64,000 bases of DNA, taken from positions 13,485,143 through 13,549,142 of the forward strand of contig CM039502.1 of assembly GCA_022432975.1 (NCBI GenBank), written 5' to 3'. Both the position numbers and the translations under genes were made by a program. Under the pieces are notes generated by a model, which did no database searches, was not told the DNA's origin, and saw nothing but the letters and a program-made list of their open reading frames with translations. Below are positions 1 to 11,000 of the stretch, piece after piece. The stretch comes from Begonia masoniana (lineage: Eukaryota > Streptophyta > Magnoliopsida > Cucurbitales > Begoniaceae). Position 1 is the stretch's first letter. Every line of letters begins with the position of its first letter.

Positions 1-90
1 ATTACAATGATTTTTTTGAGTTTCTTTATTTCATTTCCTTTATAGGTTACTCTCAGTGAACTAGACTGCTCATCTATTCTTGTTACATAG

Positions 91-133
91 GTTTGAGCGT
101 GCAGGACCTGTAAGAAATGGATATGAATGCTGA
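91..133 (+). CDS. possible last coding exon of an upstream gene (partial)
   Basis: A pyrimidine-rich stretch ending in an AG acceptor at 89-90 is followed by a short open frame that ends in TGA at 131-133. It reads FERAGPVRNGYEC after one split-codon base. The next few hundred bases are AT-rich and look like a 3' UTR. I do not recognise the family, and the upstream exons lie outside the window. It could be chance. Confidence 0.2.
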
Positions 134-2079
134 GGCTTGAAACATATATGTACTTTGGGTTTTGAAATGCGATTTCAGGGTTTCAGACTTTTGTTAGATT
201 ATATGCTATTTTTATGAAGGTAGCTTTGTGGCTCTTGGAGAAAACCTGTAGCTCATTTTTGTTGTTTAAGTTGATCAATGCAGCTTGCTGACTTTATTCT
301 ACCAAGGTTCGTTTATGTCTACTGATGAATATTCTGTTTGGCTATTTTGGACAGTTTTGTTTTATTCTTCCAAAGTTGCTTCCTTTATTCCTGTTTTCAA
401 ATTGATGTGATAAGTATTAGGAAAGTCTCATAAACTATGAAATGTTCCATTAGCGAACTGAAGTTGAGAAATTTCTAAGGAGATGGAATCTATATTATTG
501 ATCTTTGTTCGGGGCAGGCTTTGAGCTTACAAAATATGATGATGGGTAGGCCCTGTTAGGCCTGCTTTTACTAGTGTAGATTTGGTTGCCGAATCAAAAG
601 ATTTTACGTGGGGTCTTTGGTTGGGGCTGTTCCTATTTTTTTTTTTCTCATTCTGTTGATTTTCTGGTGTCTTCGCATACTAAAATAATGGCTGCAACTG
701 CCTTTTAGATTTATCACTTTTCAACTAGACTTCACTTTCTTCTTTAATTTTATAATTCTTTATATATTCAGTTCCAATTTGGATAACTTAAATTTTAATT
801 TCACTGCTTTCAAAAATGGAAGTATAATCTCCATATGGGAAGAGATTCTACCAAAGTTCCGGCGAAGACATGGAACCGGGTGGTAAGACAGTCACAGTCG
901 TCCGTTCATGAGACTGTCTAGTTGAGTTTTTAAGATCTTGATATTTAATGTTGGTCCTGTTCCAAAAAAATTTTGAACAGAAATTGAATTGATTGGGTTT
1001 TGGAACCGAACTAAAACCAAATTGATTTCTTAATTTTGCTAGGCATGGTAGTTTCGATTTGGGATATTTTTTGTTAGGGCATGGTTTTAGTCAGTTTAAG
1101 CCGGTTTTGGTAAGTTTGATTTAGTTCTTTTGCAATTTTTGAAATTACATTTACATTTACATTTATACATGTAATTTCTTTGCGGTACAGTTGTGAGTGA
1201 TTTGAAAAAATGATCTGAAATCCAAGTCTTTACTTGGTTGGGTTTCAAAATGATCTGAGAACCGAACAAAGAATTTTAGATTACTAAATTCTGTTCCAAA
1301 ATTGGTTTTCATGAATGGAAACCAACCAAACTGGATGTAAATATTGGCTCGGTTTGGGGTTGACCCCAATTGATCATAACCTATTACCCTTAACAATTCC
1401 AACGATCGAATCACTTCAAGAAACATTGTAATCAAGACGGGTAGAACAAATATGCTCCAAGCTTGGACCAACTAAACTTCAACACACACAATAAATACTG
1501 CCAAATCCTCCCTCCATCTCCCGCTCTGCCTCATTTGCCCTGATCCGAGCAGTGTCTTCCCCTTCACTATTGATTCAGTCCCTTGATTTTTTTCTTTGAA
1601 TCGAAAGGTTTGATGCTCAACAGAAAAAGTAGATTCCGGATTGCTGATGCACTTCAAACTTTTGACTTCTTTCTTAGCAATGGATTTTTCCCTTATAGCT
1701 AATGGAAATGTGGAGGATTGTAGAAAGTCTAAGATTGTGTTTGATAGGGGTTCCCGTTGATTATTTTCCTATAATGAAATGGTTTGATTTTAGTTGCTTG
1801 TGCACTTTACCAATAGGAATCCTAGAGATATATTCCGAGCTAATAACAGGCTAAGGCAAGCGGGCGTACCTTTCTTATTCTTATTTGTTGGTAATGATCT
1901 TAGGAAGATGTTGGGGAGACCAAAAATATTCAGTTAAATGGAAGGATTCATCGTATGCCCCGATGCCTGAAACATCTCTCGTTTTCAATTTCAATTTGTT
2001 AATAATTCAATTTTTTTTTCTTTGTTGACGATGAAACGCTAAGTTATCAAATCTCACATATATTTGAACTAAAATAAAT
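134..2079. other. intergenic AT-rich DNA with a degenerate repeat patch
   Basis: No supported gene. Around 960-1400 there are repeated AACCGAA/TTCGGTT-type words, similar in flavour to the hAT-like elements at 42.4 and 57.9 kb, but I could not find clean ends or a TSD. The short open frames at 1163-1657 show no recognisable domain. Confidence 0.4.
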
Positions 2080-4499
2080 CTACGCAAAAATGACGATGTG
2101 CGAATCAAAATTGATGAAGATAGGGTAGATAATTTTGAAGTTTTGTCACGACTTTTTTATTACAGAAGAAACGCATGAGATGATGAAAATTTGGAGATGA
2201 CATTTTGGCTATTTGGCTCAATCATAATGAGATTCTCTTACAATATTACAAGACAAATCTCTATAAAATGACATAGGATATGTTGGAATGAGAAATAAAG
2301 ATTTTCACTTCTTTTGAGTCGTTAGTGAAATAATCAATTAGATAGTTTCTATGCGAGCAACATGAAAAAATATTTCACCATAGTCGATACATGGACATTA
2401 TATATATATATTTGGCACTAACCTGGATTAGTATTTCTCCACTTCTCATTTCCCATTATTATTTTTTTGAAGACTCACTTCACACCAATCAGCTTTTGGC
2501 CTTCTAGAATGTTGCTAACTCTCATGTTTCATTCTTCTTAATTGATGCAATCTCTTCATCCATGACAATTTTTCATTTTTCATCTTTCACGACTTCATCA
2601 AATACTAAAGGTTCACAATCGACAAAGTGACAAAAAATAATTAAATCTCCAGTTAGATGTTGTGGTACCTGATAAATATCTTGAAGAATTCTCATACGAT
2701 ACTCTCTTTCACTTGAGTTTTCCCTTGAAGAAGATGAAGGAGTATTGGATCGTATGAGTTGTTGCCTTTGGAGCGTTGATCATAACTGATGAAAATGTAC
2801 TTGTTACTTTTATCATCAAGCTTCGACCTCATTTGATGAGAAACATGCATATAACTGATGCTTCAAAAAAATCTCAAATGGGAAGCACTTGATTTTCTTC
2901 AACTTCATATTTCTTGAGGTATTTTGTACCACAACCTTCTCGTCGGACACTTATTTGATAAATATACATCACAATCAACTGATTCTTTCTAGAACTCTTT
3001 CGACATTTTCTTAATTTTCAGCATAGTTCTCACCATATTGAGAATGATTCAATTCTTTCTTTCAACTACACCATTTTGTTGATAATATCTTGAAATTGTC
3101 AGACGTCATTTGTTTCGCAGAACTCATTAAACTCATTAGATGTAAATTGACATTCTTTATCCCATCTCAAATCTTTACTGAAATATATGTTTTATCTTTA
3201 TACATATGCTTTAAATTTTCTAAAAATGTCAAAACCTTGAGATTTTTCTTAGCTAAGTTTTTTTTGCTAAAGTCATCAATGAACAATAGATGGTACCGAT
3301 TTCTATCAAATGAGATAAACTTAATCGATTCGCATACATTAATATGAACAAGTTGAAGTGGTTTATTCGCTCTTGATGTCGTCTTCTTTGGAAAACTGCT
3401 TTGAAATTGTTTGCCAACAAAACACCATTCTCATAACTAATTTGGTTGATCTATTGACAACAAGTCTTTCAACCTTCTTTTCTGTCCAATTGCTTGAAGC
3501 TACCAAAATTCAGATGGTCAAGTCTCAAGTCCCAAAGTCATGAAATGCGTTCACACAAACCTTCAAAAATCTAGCAACACCAACTTGAATATCCCACAAA
3601 AACACTTTGTTTTTCGTCATTAATATCTTCGGGATTGGATTTCTTCTATATCTAGAATTAAGAGATTACGATTTTTTATTTGAATGTCATAATTTTTCTT
3701 GAAGAGTTATCTCAATTTCGAAATGTTGCTCTTCAAACTCGGAACATAGCATACATTGCTAATGAGTTGATGACCGTCATTTTTCATACGAATTAAAATC
3801 ATATCTTGACTTTCAATTTGAATTCGGGTTATCTTCAAATGCGACTAATCGGGTCACTGAGTTGTCGATCTCCATAAATTTACTTTTATCGCCACACATG
3901 ATTGTATGTTGCGTTAGCAAGATATCACATGTTGCTCTTGTTTCTTTCTTCTTTTTTGTAAGCAAGAAATAGAGTTTCCTCGGCTCCATGTTTTGAGCAT
4001 AATTTGCTTGTTTTTTTTTTACATTCTGAGGAGGACTCTGACAATTGAAAACATAGTGTTCGTGGTTTTGACAATTGTAACATCGAATGCTTGATCGATC
4101 ATTATGTCATGAGTGGTTTTCTCTGTCGCGCTCTTTTACAAAATGATTTTTCTCATCTTTGTCGAGATGTTGTCATCCTTAATTTCTTCCTCTACCTTGC
4201 CCACGTCTCCATTCTCGTTCTCTTCTTAGTTGATTTCTTCTACATTCATTCTCTTTTTCTTTCACCGAGAACTTGGTGGCTAAAACTCGTTTGAATGACT
4301 CATTCTTTCTCACTCGTCATGAGCTTGTAAAGAACATATGAGTTAGTCAACCGTCATGGTAGTTAAATATTAGGATTTTTCAATAGCTACAACCATATAA
4401 TCAAAATTTGAATGCCACAAGCAAATGATCTTTTCATCAACCATATAATCATTTGTAAAATGCTACTTTTTGCCAAGTGTCACTACTTGATTGTCATTT
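2080..4499 (-). mobile_element. decayed Ty1/Copia retrotransposon remnant
   Basis: Read on the minus strand, the Copia domain order is visible despite many stops and frameshifts. A gag piece lies around 4330-4480 (SNFDYMVVAIEKS). A CCHC zinc knuckle follows at about 4025-4088 (CYNCQNHEHYVFNC). The pre-integrase region is near 3650-3770. An integrase piece spans about 3030-3370 (QQNGVVERKN, ANKPLQLVH). Reverse transcriptase pieces are at about 2460-2590 (MDEEIASIKKNET) and 2330-2400 (IDYGEIFFHVARIETI). No LTRs are recognisable. Its 5' side stops at the Pack-MULE that begins at 4509. It is a pseudogene remnant with no coding capacity. Confidence 0.75.
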
Positions 4500-5018
4500 T
4501 ATATAGTTGGGTAAAGTGCAATTCGACCCCTACAACTAGGTGAAAAAGGCAATTTACACCGTAAACTCAAATAATAGGCAAAAACAACCTTATTGTATTG
4601 ATAATGGGCAATTTACCCCCTACCGTCATATTTTCTATTAAAATGACACGTTTTCATCACGTGCTTATTTTACTTCCAAAAATACCCCTGCCTGCACCCT
4701 CGCTTCTATTTCCCCTGCTTCTCGACCTATCTTCCATCCTCAACGCAGCCTTCTGTAATCAGCTTTCTCTTCTCAATCTCTCAAACTTAGTCGGAAACTA
4801 GCCGACCGCCATAACTTTGGAACTTCTAAGACTATCTTCTATCATCTTCAGATCCAAACAACATGACCCATATTCTTCCTTTACCAAAAATTTTCAAGAA
4901 AATCACCAACTTTTGATGAATTCTGATCAACAACACTAGCGAGAAAATGGGTATTATCAGACGCCTGTACAAGATGCTTTCTCGCTGGAGATGAAACAAC
5001 AGCTTATGCAAAGAGAAT

Positions 5019-5354
5019 TTGGAAGTTCTCTCTTCGTCTACTTCATCGCCGTCGTTGAATTACTATAGCTATCCGAATTCCGATCAAAATCTAGTTCCTT
5101 CGGAGTTGTCGAAGTTTTTTGCAAACCAACCGAATGTTACGTGTACCAGTAGTTATTCTGATCACATGACGTCTCATTTGCCGGAAAACTTGAATCTCCA
5201 GTCTCTGAATTACATCAACCCGAATTCAACTCCGTTGACTTCATCGCCTACCTATATCAACAGCACCAGCACCGAGGATGAAAAGGAAAGTTACTGCAGC
5301 AGCTTGTTCGACTTTGAAATTCCAGAGAGTTTGGACATAGCTGATTTTCTGTAA
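5019..5354 (+). pseudogene. open frame inside the Pack-MULE, probable captured gene fragment
   Basis: A frame of about 110 codons rich in Ser, Asn and Pro ends in an acidic tail, SLFDFEIPESLDIADFL. The composition is like the C-terminal region of a plant transcription factor. A related reading continues upstream in another frame across 4940-5010. I cannot name the family. Its place between the inverted repeats suggests a transduplicated fragment rather than a resident gene. Whether it is expressed is unknown. Confidence 0.4.
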
Positions 5355-5837
5355 ATAAAGACTCCCATAACCAGTCTGCCGCACTAAGCACCCTCCAAAA
5401 TCGTGAGCAACTACCCAAGGCACACAAATCTAACACCTTCTTCCCCAATCCACAAAAAAGAAAACAAAAACTAAGTTCAATCAATCCTCGCAAGGAAGGA
5501 ATTTCAAAAAGTTCTTGAGTAAAACCTGAAGAAGATAAGAATTTTAATGGCGATGTTGTTCGGAAGTGAAGCCTGGATGGATTCCCCTTCCATTTGAGGT
5601 TGTTTCCTGGCCTTCCCGTTAAATATTTCTGTGGCGACTTCAATGCTTCAGCTGCGAACAGCGGAAATGAAAGAGTTTTGGAAGTAAAATAAGGCACGTG
5701 ATGAAAACATATAATTTTAACGGAAAATATGACTATATGGGGTAAATTGTCTATTATCTATACATTAAGGTTGTTTTTGCCTATTATCTGAGTTTACGGT
5801 GTAAATTGCCTTTTTTACCTAGTTGTAGGGCCAAATT

Positions 5838-6215
5838 TGTAACGACCCCTTTTCCCAGCAAGATATTGTCTTCTCTGGGGATTGTGCCGCAGCCCAATAT
5901 CCTCCCCTCATGACTTTGTTTGGTGAGAACTTCTCGGAAGGTCACCCAACCTGGAATTGCTCTCGCCGAATCACTTTTAACTTCGGAGTTCTTATGGGAT
6001 CCGTTGCCAATTGTGCTCCAAAACGTGTCTTGCTATCTTGGGAGGGTCTCTTTACATATGTTTCATTTCCACATACTTCCCCAAGCGATGTGGGATTGTG
6101 ATGACCCCCTTTTTGACAACCCGTCACCTTCCGGTTCGTCCGCGCAGACGTACCGCCATCCGGGTTTCAGTTCGTACAACCATCGTACTCATGCGTACAC
6201 ATCCGGGTCATCACA
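5838..6215 (-). repeat. TRIM 3' terminal repeat
   Basis: This 378-bp copy is collinear with 6290-6667 with scattered substitutions. It is the 3' repeat in the element's minus-strand orientation. Confidence 0.85.
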
Positions 6216-6273
6216 ATCACCCCCCCCCCTCGGGGGCCCAACGTCCTCGTTGGCTACATTTCCGGTTGGGTAC

Positions 6274-6287
6274 AGGCTCTGATACCA
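6274..6287 (-). promoter_or_regulatory. TRIM primer-binding site (initiator Met tRNA)
   Basis: The minus strand reads TGGTATCAGAGCCT two bases after the 5' repeat. This is the usual plant LTR-element site matching the 3' end of initiator Met tRNA, and it fixes the element's orientation. Confidence 0.8.
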
Positions 6288-6289
6288 TT

Positions 6290-6667
6290 TATAACGACCC
6301 CTTTTCCCAGCAAGATATTGTCCGATCTGGGGATTGGGCAGCAGCCCAATATCCTCCCCTCACGGCTTTGTTTAGCGAGAACTTCCCGGAATGTCATCCA
6401 ACCTGGAATTGCTCTCGCCGAAACACTTTTAACTTCAGAGTTCTTATTGAATCCGTTGCCAATTGTACTCCAAAACGCGTCTTGCTATCTTGGGAGGGTC
6501 TCTTTACATATGTTTCATTTCCACATACTTCCCCAAGCGATGTGGGATTGTGACGACCCCCTTTTTTACGACCCGTCACCTTCCGGTTCGCCCGCGCGGA
6601 CGTACCGCTATTCGGGTTTCGGTTCGTGCAGCAATCGTACTCATACATACACATTCGGGTCATCACA
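6290..6667 (-). repeat. TRIM 5' terminal repeat
   Basis: This 378-bp copy lies next to the tRNA primer-binding site on the minus strand, which makes it the 5' repeat. Confidence 0.85.
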
Positions 6668-6692
6668 AAATTACACTTTACCCTGTATAGTT

Positions 6693-8034
6693 ATATATAA
6701 TTTATCGTAGTTATTTCACAGTGACAATCACGTCAAAGTATAATATTACAGCATGCACTTCGTATTTCTATTAATGATTTATAATAGTAATAATATTTTC
6801 ATTTACTCTAATTTTATCATTTTATACGTCTCCAACACTCATTTATTGATCTGCGTAAATGAGATATTACTTTAATTGTTTATAATTCATCAATTTTCAC
6901 GTCAGGACATAAAATTAAACTCGATGCAAAGTGAAATCTAACATTCTTCCATTGTAATGAAAACTACTACTACTTTAGTTTGGTAATGAAATTGATTGGA
7001 GATTGGTTGCGAGACTCGTATTGACGTTTAAACGTCTCCTAATTTGGGCTCAGACTCGAATACCTTTTTTTTTTTAAACGTTTGCCCACGTCCACAACTG
7101 AGATATTTAAAGCAAGATTGATGGCAAAATAATTCGCAATTTTTCAATTGATGACTAGTGACATTTTCTTGGATTGACCAAACAAAGTTCCATTAGCTTG
7201 CTTCGAAAAAAAACACAGCTGAGCTTACAGTCCGCACGTTTGCTGCTCGACTCATTACAATGCCGAGCTCAGGCTGGATCAATACCCAAAATCGAGCCTA
7301 GTCAATATATAAAGTACTTAAAAGAAAAGCCCCGAACAACTAGTGTTTACCAAGAATTATAGCTTAAAAGGCATACAATGGTGTAGACTAAATGTATAGC
7401 TTATTGACAGAAAATCTACTCCCGGCTATTGTACCTTGTTGAGAAGTAAGCACATTGAAACAAGGCTATAATCAATATCCGACTCAATCCAACATGACAC
7501 GACTAAACATATCGTAGCAGACAAATTGGTCAAGTCGCAGCACGATATACAAAACACCTAATAACAACTTGAAGATTATTTGCCAAAAGTCGGTCAACCT
7601 CCGTTTCCAACCCTAAAATGCGTAATATTGATGCACCAATTTCTGGAGTGTTAACAAATAATTGCGAGAAAAAAGAAGTAATCTTATGATAAAATCTCTA
7701 TCATACTATCAAATAATGTAACATAAATAGATGATTTGGATGAACTAACTAATAATCAATTTTTTTAGGAAAGTAAACTGATCAGGAATAACTCTTTCTG
7801 TGCCTGTAATTTCTTCTGCTCAGTAGTCTTCCCTACACGTAACAATCCAAGGACATTGATATTCGTATAAACAAGAATTATTTTCTCCTCTCGATCCTGT
7901 TTTTGTTCAATAAAGATTTAGTTCGATCTCCAAGCCACGCAAGATTTCACGTAAATATATAGAAACGATAAGAGGTCTTCTACGGGTGTTATCCAATATG
8001 AAAAAAGGTTTCTCCTAAATTTTGTATGATTGCC
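6693..8034. other. intergenic DNA and 3' flank of the transporter gene
   Basis: AT-rich, with no supported coding sequence. The part nearest 8034 should hold the 3' UTR of the minus-strand transporter gene. I see no clear transposon ends here. Confidence 0.5.
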
Positions 8035-11000
8035 TTATCTTGGAAGAAGAGGGGCTCTCTCGTCGTACCCAACACGATGGCTTGCCTAGAGAACACAAGA
8101 AACCAAAAAAGATAAAGATGAAAAGGCTAAAATAGAAATTCCCGACACCAAGAATAATATATTAAGCTCGTGATCCTTACATCTTCATTCGCCCCGGCTG
8201 CCATATTTACAAAGGATGCATCTTTAGACCTGAAAAATAATTTTTAAAGCATGTCACTTTGATATTGGATTAGTTTAAAGCAATTTTTCTCCAATTATAA
8301 AGAACTAAACTAAAAACATATATCTTAAAAAATTCAGAAAAATAGTTCCACTTATCGATAGTCAAATTAATATTGTCTCAAATATTGATAACTAGCTCTT
8401 TTTCATTGAAGCTATTCAATAGGCATGATTTATCATCAATTGTTTCGCGGTGTTTGTCCACCAGAAACTATTTATTTTTTAAAAATGAAAATAAGGAAAT
8501 TGGATGACTATAAAATGGCATGAACCCAAACCAATCAAGTAAAATTTTATAAGGTTCACATACTTGTGGTTGATCTTACTGTCCATCGTCTCCGAACTAC
8601 AGTTCCGTGTATCATCCTTGTTCTTGGAAAGGGGAGAAAAAAACTGCATAATAGCAGAAAGATATCAAGTTTTTATCCCAATAAATGTTATTTCTCCCAT
8701 GTCTTCCATAGCCTCTATAAACTACCTGATGCATAGAGATGAACACAATGGAGATTCCTAAGATGAAGTTCATGGTCAAGGTATGACCAAACAATACAGC
8801 AGATGCTATTCCAGTAAATATTGTAGCAACAGTTGATGAATACTTCTTCAAAATTGTGTCTGCAAGAACCAATGAGGCCAGTATCAGTTTGAAGGAAAAA
8901 TCTAAATCCATGCAATCTGACCAATAATAGTTGAGCCGACTTATTTTTTTTTGTTGTTCATTCTCTTCTCTAGCAAAGATAAAGAGAAAAACATGCATAA
9001 AAGAAAATAGTGATCAGAAAGCAAATTTTTGAGTCTGACAAATCATATATTTTCGCTTTTCCTCCATGTTTTACTCTTATTTGTGAATATAAGAAAAATA
9101 AAACTAGTGATAGTATAACACTCTTTATCAGTCTCATGATTAGACCAAGCCGGACCGACTTTGTCCAAGACTTCGAACCCCCTGTCTGGTCTGGGTATGG
9201 ACCAAAAGGTTAGTCCAACTTCTGGTTTATGGACTCTAGCTCATCAGCCTGACCATTGGATCATCCTTGCGCTAACCTATGCGAGCCGACCTAGAAATTA
9301 TATATATTCACTAGGGCCGCAATGCTAGACTCTCATGCTGCAGCGCTGGACACTCAGGTAGCAGTCCCACAATTAATGGAAGCCTGACTCGAGTCTGGTC
9401 TATGGGTTGCGATGTGGGCCATTAGTTCAAAATTGTTTTTGTATAAGTTTACAAACGGACCTGGTAATTAAAAGAAGAGCTAGGTTGGATCACACCAGGC
9501 CTAAACTAATTATTATTTTAATAATTGTTTGGCGTAAGGTCTTAGATCGAACCATGCCAGCCTAGATCAACCCATGGACCTTGTACCACTTGATGAGGTT
9601 GAACTCTGTAGTATTGCACAGCATACCTTAAAGGACCGGAGACAGAAAAATGATGTGGAGACTCGATAGGGTAGACTTTAATTCACACAATACTTGACCT
9701 TATTTCGATCTGCTTCATGTTATTGTTTAATCTACCATGCAGGGCTATGAAGATTCATTTAGGACCACGGAAATGACAAAAGTATTCAAACGATTTCATA
9801 TAAAAAAACCAAACCAGATATATTACACTACTGAGCACCTTAATGGCGTCTCGGAACCCCCAAAACACTTTTACCTAAATTATTTTCTCCCCCCTAACGT
9901 CTACTTCTCCTATTTATATCCACTCTATTCATTTTCTCTCTTCTTTTATTTCTCTCATCTCTCTCCCACGTCACCTAACCAACCCTCACAAACTAGTGCC
10001 CCCTTCCCGCTAAGGCCTATCATTACTCCCCCTAATAACTCACCTTGTCCTCAAGGTGAGGAAAGGATAAATCAAATTCGATAATTTTCAAAACACTTCC
10101 AAGAATGCTTTTGATTTGTATTCGATCAAGTCTGCCATTGGGTGGTCACAATTGGATTTTCACAAAAATAATCCTCAACCGCATAGCTTTTCTTGTTCTC
10201 CCAATCACCTGCAGCGTACTCTTTGCTTTGTCGGCTTCCTCTCGAAACTGCATGGATTCCCCATTTATTTCCTTCCCTGCTTTGTTTCCTCCTGTCATCA
10301 TGGCATAATCCAAACCCGATTTTCAAGCTATTTCGCTTTCAATTTTAGTTTTTCTTGTGCCCGGAGGGCCATAAAATAGCATGTTTCGAAATGGAGCTTC
10401 GTGAGTTTTGGTGTTTGCAGTAGCTCGAGCAAGTTGTTCAGTTCTCTTTTTTAATGAAGGATTGAGAACAATATTTTCAAGAGTACTTTTACTTTCTCCT
10501 TCACCCTCCATCGGCAAGCCTCTTTCATTCTCTCTTCTGATTTCTTCTCGCATGGCATTACTTGAAACATTGAGAATTCACCAGCATTACTCGACTGTGG
10601 GCGCTGTCTTCACCATGGATTCAGGCGAGGAACAGCTGTCGTCCCCATCCCCCGGTCATCCTTCCTCCGAAAATGTTCTCCCTTCATTTTTTTGGGTCGT
10701 CTTTTCCGGCAGTTTCCACCGGCAAATTACCAATAACGGGTGTACTTTTTTCCTCAGGGTCCGCCGTCGATATTTACAACGGTGAGGTCGTGACTAACTT
10801 GCGCCACAAAACTCCAAATTAACCACATCTTGCGGAAACTTCGTCACCCATGAATGGCAGGTGATTTTGACGCATATTTGCTGCCCATATTTTTTCCTCG
10901 CCAAATATAGGGGTGAAAGTGCCTTCTTGTAACACCCGACGAGTTTGACCAGGTGACTTTCTTAACTGTTTAACGGCCATGTTGGTTTTGATCTTTTCGG

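Larger units (their letters stand above)
5838..6667 (-). mobile_element. TRIM (terminal-repeat retrotransposon in miniature)
   Basis: Two direct repeats of 378 bp (5838-6215 and 6290-6667) flank an internal region of only 74 bp. On the minus strand each repeat begins TGTGATGACCC and ends GGGGTCGTTACA (TTATA in the right copy). A primer-binding site complementary to initiator Met tRNA (TGGTATCAGAGCC) follows the 5' repeat, and a G-rich polypurine tract precedes the 3' repeat. Flanking AAATT (5833-5837 and 6668-6672) is a perfect 5-bp TSD. Removing the element restores the terminal repeat of the surrounding MULE. It encodes nothing and would need proteins from another element. Confidence 0.9.
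4509..6683. mobile_element. Pack-MULE-like Mutator element with 9-bp TSD
   Basis: A terminal inverted repeat of about 140 bp starts GGGTAAAGTGCAATTCG at 4509. It is matched in inverted orientation at about 5700-5837 and, after an inserted TRIM, by the missing tip at 6668-6683 (AATTACACTTTACCC). Flanks are TATATAGTT (4500-4508) and TGTATAGTT (6684-6692), an 8-of-9 match as expected for a Mutator TSD. The interior has no transposase but holds an open frame at 5019-5354, so this is a non-autonomous element that probably captured host sequence. The same terminal family recurs at 54339-57595. Confidence 0.8.

Noticed and set aside
5257..5697. 146-codon minus-strand frame in the Pack-MULE
   Set aside because: It mostly overlaps the opposite-strand frame and shows no protein-family signal.
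9774..10022. Perfect TSD for the 9774-14010 LTR element
   Set aside because: GGAAA on the left and GATTC on the right do not match, so the true ends may be eroded.
10105..10785. Several plus-strand open frames (repeated at 16145-16825)
   Set aside because: They lie opposite the recognisable minus-strand ATAD3 fragment, have no domain of their own and recur only because the block is duplicated.
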